From CAZMNY01 sp964567745 (GTDB lineage Bacteria; Planctomycetota; Planctomycetia; Pirellulales; Pirellulaceae): 64,000 nt of DNA. The position numbers and the translations under genes were made by a program. Numbering within the stretch: the first letter of the stretch is position 1; every line of letters starts with the position of its first letter. The notes under the pieces are model-generated. The model was not told the origin of the DNA. It made no database searches and saw only the letters and a program-made list of their open reading frames with translations. The stretch covers positions 1-64,000 of the forward strand of contig CAZMNY010000024.1 of the NCBI GenBank assembly GCA_964567745.1. Direction: 5' to 3'. Of this stretch, positions 8,851 through 16,792 are shown in pieces.

Positions 8851-10176
8851 ATGAGTCTTCCTCGTCGAGCGTTCTCGCTAGCCGCTGTTGTTGCCGTCGC
8901 CGCCCTGGCGCCTCAAGTCGCGTTGGCGTCCAACATGCGGCGAACAGCCGTGGTCGCCGCGTTCGAGAAAGCGGGCCCGTCGGTCGTTAACATTCACGGC
9001 CGAAAGACGGTGCCTTCGGACCAAGTTGTTTCGACGGACAGCTTTCGGCAAGTCAACGGCATGGGGACGGGCGTCGTCATCGACGAACGCGGCTACATTC
9101 TCACCAACTCTCATGTTGTTGAGGGCGTCGGGCGAATCCAGGTTTCGCTAAACGACGAGACCACCATGGTTGGGCGTCTGATCGCCAACGACCCGGCGAG
9201 CGACTTGGCCGTCATCAAAGTTGACGTGGCCGGGCCTTTGCGAACGATCTCGGTTGGAACGTCGCACGATCTGCTCCGCGGCGAGCCCGTGATTGCAATC
9301 GGAAACGCCTATGGCTACACCCACACGGTCTCGGAAGGCATCATCAGCGCGATCAATCGAACCGTACAGATCAGCGAGACTCAAAAGTATGAGAACCTGA
9401 TCCAGACAAGTGCGTGCATTAACCCCGGCAATTCGGGCGGGCCGTTGCTGAATATCGACGGCGAGATGATTGGAATCAATGTTGCGGTTCGAGTCGGTGC
9501 GCAAGGCATCGGATTCGCGCTTCCCGTCGACGATGCGATGCTCGTTGCGGCCCGCTTGATGAGTGTCGAACGCGTTGCCCAAACGAGTCATGGCATCGAC
9601 GCCGACACGATCAACACCGGCCAAGCTCAATCCAAACTCGTCGTTCGAAGTGTACTGGACGGTGAGAATTCGGAGATTGCCGCGGGCGACGTCATTGTGA
9701 GCGTGGCGGGCAAACCCGTTCGTCGCAACCTCGACTTGGAACGTCGCCTTATCGGCATCAACGCGGGCGAAAGAGTCGATGTTCAAGTACGCCGAAACGA
9801 AAAACTGCGAACGGTGAAGATCGCGCTGAGGAGCGTCGGGAAGTCGCCTTCGCGCCAACTCGAAAAACGCGCTTGGAAGATTCTCGGCCTTCAACTCGGA
9901 CCGATCGCGTCATCGGAGTTCAGTCAACTTGGAGTTCGATACACCGGCGGTCTTCGCGTGCTGGCAGTGCGCGGCGGCAGCACCTCAGATCGACAAGGCA
10001 TTCGCCGCGGCGACGTGTTGGTCGGTCTCCACAAGTGGGAGACTATCTCGATGGAAAACATCGCTTACGTTCTCGACAGCGATGAATTTCTGGCAGCTCA
10101 ACCCGCCAAGTTCTTCATTCTACGCGGCGACGAAACTCTGTTCGGCCACATGAATGTCAGCCTGCAACTGCGTTAG
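8851..10176 (+). CDS. Trypsin-like serine protease with C-terminal PDZ region (HtrA/Deg-like)
   Basis: Exported protease of 441 residues. A signal peptide starts at MSLPRRAF and ends near ALASN; ATG 8851 is chosen to place it at the N-terminus. The chymotrypsin-fold domain shows the triad: His about residue 88 in LTNSHVVEG, Asp about 118 in SDLAVIKV, Ser about 195 in NPGNSGGP. Two PDZ-like segments follow: about residues 265-330 (VVRSVLDGENSEIAAGDV) and about 345-440 (GLRVLAVRGGSTSDRQGIRRGDV). This is the Deg/HtrA quality-control layout of periplasmic proteases. The neighbours do not reveal a specific substrate. Confidence 0.93.
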   Translation: MSLPRRAFSLAAVVAVAALAPQVALASNMRRTAVVAAFEKAGPSVVNIHGRKTVPSDQVVSTDSFRQVNGMGTGVVIDERGYILTNSHVVEGVGRIQVSLNDETTMVGRLIANDPASDLAVIKVDVAGPLRTISVGTSHDLLRGEPVIAIGNAYGYTHTVSEGIISAINRTVQISETQKYENLIQTSACINPGNSGGPLLNIDGEMIGINVAVRVGAQGIGFALPVDDAMLVAARLMSVERVAQTSHGIDADTINTGQAQSKLVVRSVLDGENSEIAAGDVIVSVAGKPVRRNLDLERRLIGINAGERVDVQVRRNEKLRTVKIALRSVGKSPSRQLEKRAWKILGLQLGPIASSEFSQLGVRYTGGLRVLAVRGGSTSDRQGIRRGDVLVGLHKWETISMENIAYVLDSDEFLAAQPAKFFILRGDETLFGHMNVSLQLR

Positions 10177-10209
10177 TCACGCACGCTAGACGGCGCGCTA
10201 AGCGGCACG

Positions 10210-10819
10210 CTAGACGGGCAGGTCCAAAGTGGGCTCGTCTGAGTCGCCCCAATCGGATTCTTCACCGGCGCTGAACTCGTCACTTTCGCTTCCGAAGCTG
10301 CCATCGGTCGTGGAATCTTTGTCGGTTGCCTCTTCGAGGATCGAACGCACCTCGGTCACGCCGTTTCGCAGAATCGTGACGTTCGGTGGCGAAATGTTCA
10401 GCACCTCGACGTGCTTGAGCGACTCACCGTCTCGGAGCGTTCGATAGTCGTCGCCAATTCGTAGGAAGACGCGGAGTCCGTTGACGTTGACGAAGCCCTT
10501 GATCCGGAGTCCGTCGTCCGCTTTCGAGTTTTCGCTCGTTTGCGCTGCATTTGATGATGAGTCGTCCTGGCCCAAGAACGGATCGGTTCGCGATTTGTTC
10601 GGCGGATCGAATTCGATCGGTTTCGACCAATCGAACTCAGGCGTCTGAGGGTCCTCGTCCGGCCCCAGCTGCTCCTCCGGCATGACGAGTTTTCCGTCGA
10701 TCAACTCCGGTGGCGCTGGGGATGTCGTGATTACCACCACCCGAGCCACAGCCGAGCGCGAGAAGCCCGGCGACAGCGATCAACGGGCGCGCAGGGCGAA
10801 TCAAACGGAATGTGCGCAT
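10210..10819 (-). pseudogene. Lipoprotein gene of unknown function, apparently frameshifted
   Basis: A lipoprotein signal (MRTFRLIRPARPLIAV, lipobox LLALGC followed by GSGGG) begins at 10819 but leaves its frame within GGGTGGTGGTAATC near 10725-10735. The adjacent frame continues as an acidic, Pro-rich protein of about 175 residues (SPAPPELIDGKLVMPEEQ...) to 10210. A net extra base (or two missing) in the GGT run explains it. The downstream part has one hydrophilic beta-rich stretch (RIKGFVNVNGLRVFLRIG) around the middle and an acidic tail. The alternative is a GTG start at 10749 without a signal. No function is recognised. Confidence 0.6.
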
Positions 10820-10939
10820 AACGCGTAATTCCGAGCATGACAAAACGGTGTTCTGCAGAAGCGTAGCTTTTTCGTTGAGACGCTGCGGACATCGCGGCGC
10901 CGGTTGGGCTCGTTTTGGATTATGTCTACCGCGTTGCCG

Positions 10940-11182
10940 TTACGTTCCGATCGCGGCGGGTGCCTCTTTCGTCGTTGCTCGCTCGCTATCGCGTTGCAAC
11001 AGGAATAATCCGCACTGGAAGGCCATCATGACGTCGGTCGTCGTCAGCACGCCGCAACACCGACCATCCTCGACAACGGGGAGGTAGGATATTCGCTGAA
11101 TGAGAAACGTTGTGATTGTCGACGCCAGTTCGGCGTCGGCGGTGGCATCGCGTCCTCTGTCGGCTCTTCGCACGACCACCAT
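10940..11182 (-). CDS. Truncated CBS-domain protein
   Basis: An 80-residue product whose only recognisable part is the second half of a CBS motif: ISYLPVVEDGRCCGVLTTTDV followed by MMAFQ. CBS pairs (about 120-140 residues) bind adenosyl ligands; here only part of one motif is present and the upstream sequence shows no first CBS in any frame. There is no ribosome-binding site before ATG 11182, and a perfect 16-bp tandem duplication lies directly upstream. It is best read as a remnant. Expression is doubtful. Confidence 0.45.
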   Translation of the reverse strand: MVVVRRADRGRDATADAELASTITTFLIQRISYLPVVEDGRCCGVLTTTDVMMAFQCGLFLLQRDSERATTKEAPAAIGT

Positions 11183-11192
11183 GATTGATCTA

Positions 11193-11224
11193 AACTGGCG
11201 TGCGGACAAACTGGCGTGCGGACA
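11193..11224 (+). repeat. Perfect 16-bp tandem duplication
   Basis: AACTGGCGTGCGGACA occurs twice in direct succession, just upstream of the CBS remnant. It looks like a recent slippage or repair duplication. Confidence 0.85.
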
Positions 11225-11256
11225 GTCGGCGGCGGAAACGGCTGGCGAACTCACCG

Positions 11257-11391
11257 TCAGGAACTTGTCCCGAGCGACATGGCAAGAAAGCCAGCGCCGA
11301 AGAAGACAGCGCCTGCCACTAGCAACAGCACACATTCGAGCGTCGAAACGCCCTGCCGAGTGCTCTGCTTTGATCGCTGTCCTATTCGCAT
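11257..11391 (-). CDS. Small single-pass membrane protein (44 residues)
   Basis: The ORF begins MRIGQRSKQSTRQGVSTLE and continues into a hydrophobic helix of about 22 residues (CVLLLVAGAVFFGAGFLAM), ending at TSS. A basic N-terminus, a Gly-Val-Ser-Thr-Leu-Glu junction and a following hydrophobic helix resemble the layout of Flp-type prepilins (a Glu five residues into the mature protein), but no pilus genes are nearby and the protein is very short. AGGAG lies 9 bp before the ATG. It could equally be a generic small membrane peptide. Confidence 0.45.
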   Translation of the reverse strand: MRIGQRSKQSTRQGVSTLECVLLLVAGAVFFGAGFLAMSLGTSS

Positions 11392-11516
11392 AACCTGGGC
11401 TCCTCATCCACTCTGCACCCGGAGAAGTAAAGGTCGCAAATTGTCGCCTCAGACTGTTTCCAGTGCACAATCGTTGCGCGAATTTCGCGTGTGAAAGTCG
11501 ATTCGGCCTTGGGCGG

Positions 11517-14315
11517 TCAGCGAAGCGAGAGATACGTTCCGGTCACGAAATCAGGCAAATTGCGTTTGGGCGAGAGCACGGCGTAGGCCGCGCCGACCAA
11601 ATGTAATAACCCGAGTGCAATCCAAGCGATTATGAGGATTACCCAGTTTTCCGGCTCTGTAGGGGCCTTTACTACCGAGATCGTGAGCAATGCCGCCAAG
11701 GCGGCGGAACTCAAACATGCTGGGGTCCAGGCGAGTACCGTGCGAAAGACCGAACGAGTGCGACTGGCAGGCTCGCCGTTGAGCCGACGAAGACTCACGC
11801 CGGCAAAAGCGAACACGGCGCCCCCGTGGAAGAAGTAGCCGCTGACCAGTGGCATCGCAAACAAAAGAGGCAAGATCGAAAAGGCGAGTTGGTCGGGAGA
11901 TAGGGTCGTGGCAATAAACAGAGCCATCAGGCTTATGGTCGCCGCAAGGTTGAGGAACGCCCATTCGAGCGTCGCCGAGATGGCGAGCAAACCGAACCGT
12001 TCGTCCCACGTCATGCCTCGACTGTCGCTGTCACCCATTTCCCGAAGCATGCGGCCAGCCCATCGAAGGGTCTCGTCTTCGCGTGGCTTGTCAGGCAATT
12101 GGCGATGGAGGTCATGGATTTCGCCAGCGGCGTACGGTCGTTGGCATTGCTGCTTGACCAATTGCTGCAGGAAATCAATCGCTCGCTCGACGTCACTTCG
12201 CGGCTTCGCCGCCTGGGCCGTTGTCGATCCGTCTATCGGCTGAGTTTCCGCCCAATCGAGAAGTTTAGGGGTGCCGTTGGCGTCAATCCAAACTTGTCCG
12301 TGAGTCAGTTGCTCCGGCAAGGTCCCATCCCGAACAGCTTCATCCAGTTCGTTGGCGACGAGTGCCAGTGTTCGGCAGGATTGGCTGAGCGAGTTCGTGA
12401 AGGGCGCGAACGGGCCCGCCTCAAACGCCTCGAACGCATCCCAACGAGTCGCCTGTTGTTCGTCTGAACGGGAGGCAAATGGCGAGTCCGGAGTTTCGCC
12501 GCTCTTCTCATCCTGGACGTATCCATCCAACGCTCCGCCGCGCAGCCAGCGCAATCGCGTCGTTCGGTCCAGGCTTCGCCTTGCGGCGGATGGTCCCGCT
12601 TCGTCGGACGAAGCCATCACCCAAACCGTACGTTTCAGATTTTCGTCCCGAGCGAACCATAGTCGCCGGTCTCCATAGGCACCGAGGTCGCCGAGGATCT
12701 TGAAGTCTCCAATGGCCTCAGGCATGTCGTAGACAAGCTGGCCCACGCGAATCGACGTTTCGTACCTCGATTTCGCGGCCCGCCGGTCGCGACGAACCCA
12801 TGTTCCACTGGCGATTTCATGGATTCCCTTCAGGCCGTTTTCTCGACGCATGGTCACGGTGCAAAGCAGCAGCATCACCCATCCGAGAATCGGGTAAATC
12901 TGGCTCCTCAGTGACCACAACGCCCGGCCCATCGGATCCTCAAGCGTCTCAGGAAACGACCTGGTATCGTGCACAATCAGCGGTAGGATCGTGCCAAAGA
13001 AGACCTGCAGCCCGGGAAGAATCGCGGCGCGAATGGTGGTTTGTATCAGTGTCGGCGCGGCACCGTCTTCGTTCGTGACTCGCAGTCCCATGATGTATTT
13101 GCCGACGCCTTTTCCCCATCGCCATTCGGCAAACGCAAAATAGCCGATAACGATGACGGCGCTCGCGGTGGCCAGCGTGAGTGGAAGCGTTGCGATTGCC
13201 TTGAATGCAATCATCGCGGGAATCGCAAGCAGGACTAGGACGAAGGTCGTGACGTTTGTGATCACGAAACCGTCGATCGAGAAGGCTGCGAGCCGTCGGC
13301 CGAGGTCGGCAAAGGAAGCCTCGCGACCTGAAAACGGTTCGAGTCGTTCGCGCAAGTCAGCCAGACTTTGAGGCCGTTTCTCGACGTCTTTTTCCATGGC
13401 CCAGGCCACAGTTCGGTCGAGCCCCAAAGGAATCTCGGCTCGGTGTGATCGCATCGATGGCGGCGCTTCCGAAACGATCGCCGCAATCACTCCCGCGGCG
13501 TCTCCTCCGTAAGGGCCTTGGCCGGTCAGCAGATGATAGAGCGTGGCGCCGACCGCGTAGATATCGGTTTGGACGGTGACCGCTTGCGACTTGACTTGCT
13601 CAGGGGCGGCAAACATCGGCGTGCCCATGAATGCGCCGGTGCGAGTGAGACCCGCATCGGCGACTAATGACTTGGACAATCCGAAGTCACCGACTTTGGC
13701 ACGCCCGCTATTGTCAATGAAACAATTACTCGGTTTCAAATCTCGATGAATCAGATTCTTTGCATGAGCCGATTGCAATCCGTCGATCACGTCGAGCATG
13801 AAGTCGACGGCTCGGGTCACAGGCAGCGGACCGTCCTTGTCAACCAGATCCTTCAACGTGCCTCCCGACATCAACTCCATCACAATAAAAAGGCGTCCTT
13901 CGTCCTCACCTGCGGCGTAGACAAAGGTCGACCGCGGATGGGAAAGCGACGCGGCGTAGCGACCCTCTTGAAGAAATCGTTGCACCCCATCATCGCTCGT
14001 TGACGCGTGCGGCGCGAGCAGTTTTAGGGCGACTCGACGACCTGTCGCCGCCTCCTCCGCCTCGTACACCGTTCCCATACCACCACGACCTAATTCGTCG
14101 AACAGGCGGTAGCCGCCAATCGTGCTCGGCGTGAATCGGACCCCCGAGCTCGATTGCTGCGGAGTTGAATCTGGAGTCGCATCGAGCGTGACATCAAGCG
14201 TCTGCTCGTCAGGACCGATCGTCGAATGCAAAGACCCACCGCAGTGAGAACAAAACCTGGGACGCTCGCCCGAGTATTCGACGTTTTTTTCGCAGTGCGA
14301 GCAGAGGAACTGCAT
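11517..14315 (-). CDS. Zinc-ribbon Ser/Thr protein kinase with RDD domains and a second kinase-like region
   Basis: A 932-residue protein. Residues 1-30 form a zinc ribbon (Cys5, Cys8, Cys22, Cys25). Residues about 68-330 are a Hanks-type kinase: glycine loop GRGGMG at 77-81, VALK Lys98, HRD at 190-192, DFG at 210-212, and an APE-type AAPEQ. An RDD membrane domain with several helices follows (about 340-520). The region about 525-760 starts IGDFKILGDLGAYGDRRLW, which looks like a degenerate second kinase lobe without HRD or DFG. A second RDD-like membrane block closes the protein (about 780-932). It probably senses at the membrane and phosphorylates Ser/Thr. It is on the same strand as, and downstream of, the ECF sigma/anti-sigma pair. 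Confidence 0.9.
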   Translation of the reverse strand: MQFLCSHCEKNVEYSGERPRFCSHCGGSLHSTIGPDEQTLDVTLDATPDSTPQQSSSGVRFTPSTIGGYRLFDELGRGGMGTVYEAEEAATGRRVALKLLAPHASTSDDGVQRFLQEGRYAASLSHPRSTFVYAAGEDEGRLFIVMELMSGGTLKDLVDKDGPLPVTRAVDFMLDVIDGLQSAHAKNLIHRDLKPSNCFIDNSGRAKVGDFGLSKSLVADAGLTRTGAFMGTPMFAAPEQVKSQAVTVQTDIYAVGATLYHLLTGQGPYGGDAAGVIAAIVSEAPPSMRSHRAEIPLGLDRTVAWAMEKDVEKRPQSLADLRERLEPFSGREASFADLGRRLAAFSIDGFVITNVTTFVLVLLAIPAMIAFKAIATLPLTLATASAVIVIGYFAFAEWRWGKGVGKYIMGLRVTNEDGAAPTLIQTTIRAAILPGLQVFFGTILPLIVHDTRSFPETLEDPMGRALWSLRSQIYPILGWVMLLLCTVTMRRENGLKGIHEIASGTWVRRDRRAAKSRYETSIRVGQLVYDMPEAIGDFKILGDLGAYGDRRLWFARDENLKRTVWVMASSDEAGPSAARRSLDRTTRLRWLRGGALDGYVQDEKSGETPDSPFASRSDEQQATRWDAFEAFEAGPFAPFTNSLSQSCRTLALVANELDEAVRDGTLPEQLTHGQVWIDANGTPKLLDWAETQPIDGSTTAQAAKPRSDVERAIDFLQQLVKQQCQRPYAAGEIHDLHRQLPDKPREDETLRWAGRMLREMGDSDSRGMTWDERFGLLAISATLEWAFLNLAATISLMALFIATTLSPDQLAFSILPLLFAMPLVSGYFFHGGAVFAFAGVSLRRLNGEPASRTRSVFRTVLAWTPACLSSAALAALLTISVVKAPTEPENWVILIIAWIALGLLHLVGAAYAVLSPKRNLPDFVTGTYLSLR

Positions 14316-14441
14316 GGAATGAAGGCTGGTACAGGTGGGCAGAGGGATGAACGAATGATACTCCGATATTAGTCGACGACAGAAAGGCGGGAAACACCAA
14401 CGTCGCCAAAAAGAAATCGCCTTGCGAATCAGCCCTAGAGG

Positions 14442-15659
14442 CTACTTGGCCGGCGCGACGGAGCGAAGGATGAAGACCACTGGCATTTTCGAATCGTCCG
14501 CGATATCGGCCGGCGCCATCGCCTTAACTGGGCCCAGATTAAGCTCCGAAATGACAGGCGAAAAAGCAACCGCTGTCGACAAACCGCGTAAGGCGGACTG
14601 CACGTCGTCACGAAGCGAAACCAAATAAGCTCGCCCAGCTTTTCCAGTCTTCACATCGGCGAATTGGTCGTCTCGGAGGCGACCGAGCTCGCGAATCATC
14701 GCCTTGTCCGACTCGTAAAAGCTGAGATCGATGTGCAATCCTCGCACACCCTTCGCGGTTCGCAGGGTCTCGGAAATTTGGAACAGCCGATCGATGTCAG
14801 CGATCACAATAGAGAACTCGATACTCCCGCCAGGTCCCTGTTCGCGGCCCCGTGGCTTCACTTTTCCCGGGCTAAACGCGCGACTCTCAAGTATCGATTT
14901 TCTAGCGACCGCATCCGGAACGATTTCGTCGTCCACGGCAATGCCATGCATCATCAACGTCTTCTTGAACACTTTGTCTTTGAGCACCTTCGGATCAACC
15001 GCGTACTCAAGCACCAACATGATGTCGGTCTTCTGCTCGGCGAAGACAAATTGCCCGCCTGCCAAATCCGGTACGCCAGGCGTGTCCGGCAGTTCGTCCG
15101 GCTTGGGCACGACGGGATCTTCGGGACCAACTTTCGGATGGCCTTCTTGAACGGCAATCTTCGGCCCGTCGTCTTTCGGCCCGTCGTCTTTCGGCCCGTC
15201 GTCTTTCGATCCGTCGTCTTTCGATCCGTCGCCCTTTGGGTCCTCGACAGCGATGTGCGGGCCGTCGGCTCGCTCTCTCGTCGAGGCCCAATACGCGCCG
15301 TAAAGCACCAATAGTGTCGTGGCCGCAACGACGACTTGAGTCCAGCTCACTCGCCACTGCACGTCCACCTCGGAGCTCAACTGCGTTGCTGGCACTGACC
15401 CTGCGGGTTCGTCTTCTGTAGGCACTGGCGCCGGAGCGGATTCGACGGCAGCCATAATACGGCTCGTCAGATCACCACTCGGCTTCACTGGGGCAAGGCT
15501 CGAAAACTCGGTTCGCAGGGACTGCAATTCTTCCAGCAGCGTTCGGTGCGCTTCGCTGCCCGCCAGCAACTCTTCGACCTGCGCGCGTTCCTCGACCGAC
15601 AACTCACCATCTAGGTAAGCGCTGATCAATTCAAAGCTCGAATTGTCGTTGCCAGTCAT
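14442..15659 (-). CDS. Anti-sigma-factor-like membrane protein
   Basis: A 405-residue protein starting with the classic anti-sigma N-terminus (LISAYLDGELSVEER, residues 11-25) but without the Zn-binding His/Cys set, so a zinc-less variant. One transmembrane helix lies at about 106-126. A tandem KDDG(P/S) repeat (15-bp units, six copies, coding for residues about 143-163) forms a charged linker. The outer C-terminal region of about 230 residues has no family I can name. It lies 72 bp downstream of the ECF sigma gene, the normal arrangement for a cognate pair: it would bind the sigma factor inside and receive the signal outside. Confidence 0.82.
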   Translation of the reverse strand: MTGNDNSSFELISAYLDGELSVEERAQVEELLAGSEAHRTLLEELQSLRTEFSSLAPVKPSGDLTSRIMAAVESAPAPVPTEDEPAGSVPATQLSSEVDVQWRVSWTQVVVAATTLLVLYGAYWASTRERADGPHIAVEDPKGDGSKDDGSKDDGPKDDGPKDDGPKIAVQEGHPKVGPEDPVVPKPDELPDTPGVPDLAGGQFVFAEQKTDIMLVLEYAVDPKVLKDKVFKKTLMMHGIAVDDEIVPDAVARKSILESRAFSPGKVKPRGREQGPGGSIEFSIVIADIDRLFQISETLRTAKGVRGLHIDLSFYESDKAMIRELGRLRDDQFADVKTGKAGRAYLVSLRDDVQSALRGLSTAVAFSPVISELNLGPVKAMAPADIADDSKMPVVFILRSVAPAK

Positions 15660-15731
15660 CGTATTGCCGGATTTGTTTCGGGTTGCCTTGAAATCGCGAC
15701 GGTGCGGCGAGTCAATCGCCGAGTCGTTTTT

Positions 15732-16289
15732 TCATTTCTCGCTGCGGTTTGTTTGTAAGAACTCTTTAAGTTGTAATCTCGCTCGATGCAGTCGACTGCG
15801 AACCGTTCCCACGGGCAGGTCGAGCACTTCGGCTATTTCCTCGTAACAAAGTCCTTCCAGTTCTCGAAGCACCACGATCTTGCGATGCTCGTCGCTGAGC
15901 TCGTCCAATGCGACGTAAAGCTCGGCTTCGTCCTCTTTCCGTTCTAACTCTTGACCGATGGGATCGTTTCGAGCGATGGGCTCTTCGCCCGCTTGGTCTC
16001 GAAGATGATCGATCGAATGTTCTGGTCGCTTCTTCCTTCTTCGACTTACCGAAAGATTGAAAGCAATGCGATAGATCCAGGTGTAAAATCCGCTAGTTCG
16101 TTGGAAAGTGCCCAGCTTAACAAACGCCTGCACGAACGCTTCCTGAACCACGTCCTCCGCTTCTTCTCGCCGCCCAACTACCTGAAAAACGGAATTGAAC
16201 AGACGATCTTGGTACTTCACGACCAAGAATTCGTAGGAACTCCTTTGTCCAGCAAGAGTTTCGTCGATCCAACGAGAATCGTCGCTCAC
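15732..16289 (-). CDS. ECF-family RNA polymerase sigma factor
   Basis: An ECF (sigma-70 group 4) factor of about 185 residues. Region 2 is visible as YEFLVVKYQDRLFN, EDVVQEAFVQAF and TWIYRIAFNLSVSRRR; region 4 as LSDEHRKIVVLRELEGLCYEEIAEVLDLPVGTVRSRL (quoted in parts: LSDEHRKIVVLRE, YEEIAEVLDLP, GTVRSRLHRAR). I start it at GTG 16289 (VSDDSRW), which has AAGGCGG 6 bp upstream and lies just downstream of an ECF-type promoter; the longer ATG start at 16361 would overlap that promoter. Downstream lie its probable anti-sigma factor and the kinase. Confidence 0.93.
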   Translation of the reverse strand: MSDDSRWIDETLAGQRSSYEFLVVKYQDRLFNSVFQVVGRREEAEDVVQEAFVQAFVKLGTFQRTSGFYTWIYRIAFNLSVSRRRKKRPEHSIDHLRDQAGEEPIARNDPIGQELERKEDEAELYVALDELSDEHRKIVVLRELEGLCYEEIAEVLDLPVGTVRSRLHRARLQLKEFLQTNRSEK

Positions 16290-16306
16290 TGGTTTACCGC
16301 CTTTGG

Positions 16307-16332
16307 GACGCGATGGGTTGGGAAAAAGTTCC
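16307..16332 (-). promoter_or_regulatory. ECF-type promoter for the sigma gene
   Basis: On the minus strand GGAAC (16332-16328) is followed after 16 bp by GCGTC (16311-16307). This is the GGAAC-N16/17-CGTC pattern typical of many ECF sigma promoters. The GTG start at 16289 is about 17 bp downstream with a Shine-Dalgarno in between. Autoregulation by the encoded sigma factor is the natural inference. Confidence 0.6.
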
Positions 16333-16792
16333 GCACGAAGCCAAAAGTGTGCGGAAATCACTGATTATTGAAGCACCTACGGCCTTCCAGCCGCAAAAAA
16401 TAGCCTCGACCGCCCTAAATTCACCGGTCACGCTCGAACTGACAACTCGCCATCAAGCTCGAGCCTAGCCAATTCGGCTACTGTTAGCTTAGCGAGTCAG
16501 CACGAGACAGGTGTTCCGGTGCCAGATTAGTTTCTCTAGCCGTTTATTGCTAGGAATCACTCCGGTTCGTTTTTTTGCGCGCGTTTTGAAGGATGCGCCC
16601 CGAGGCAATACGAATCTGAAAATGTTGAGAACCGTTCGTGGTTGAGAACGTCTTTACGAGTGGGAACAGTAGGGGTTCGACTGAGATAGCGAATCCCTTG
16701 GATTGAGTGGTGATTGCTAGGCGATCACAAGCTGAGTCCGTAGAATAATTTGCGTACGATTGGCCACCGACGCGTCAGGAAGAACGCTTGCA
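16333..16792. other. Divergent intergenic region between sigma gene and the J-like/WD40 gene
   Basis: About 460 bp without a gene. A direct repeat GTTGAGAAC occurs twice near 16624-16652, and AGGAAG at 16778-16783 is the Shine-Dalgarno of the downstream gene. A second GGAAC at about 16663 lacks a CGTC partner at the right distance. Otherwise nothing is recognised. Confidence 0.5.

Noticed and set aside
15165..15235. Tandem 15-bp repeat as a CRISPR-like array
   Set aside because: Units are contiguous, in frame, and code for KDDG repeats in the anti-sigma factor linker; there are no spacers.
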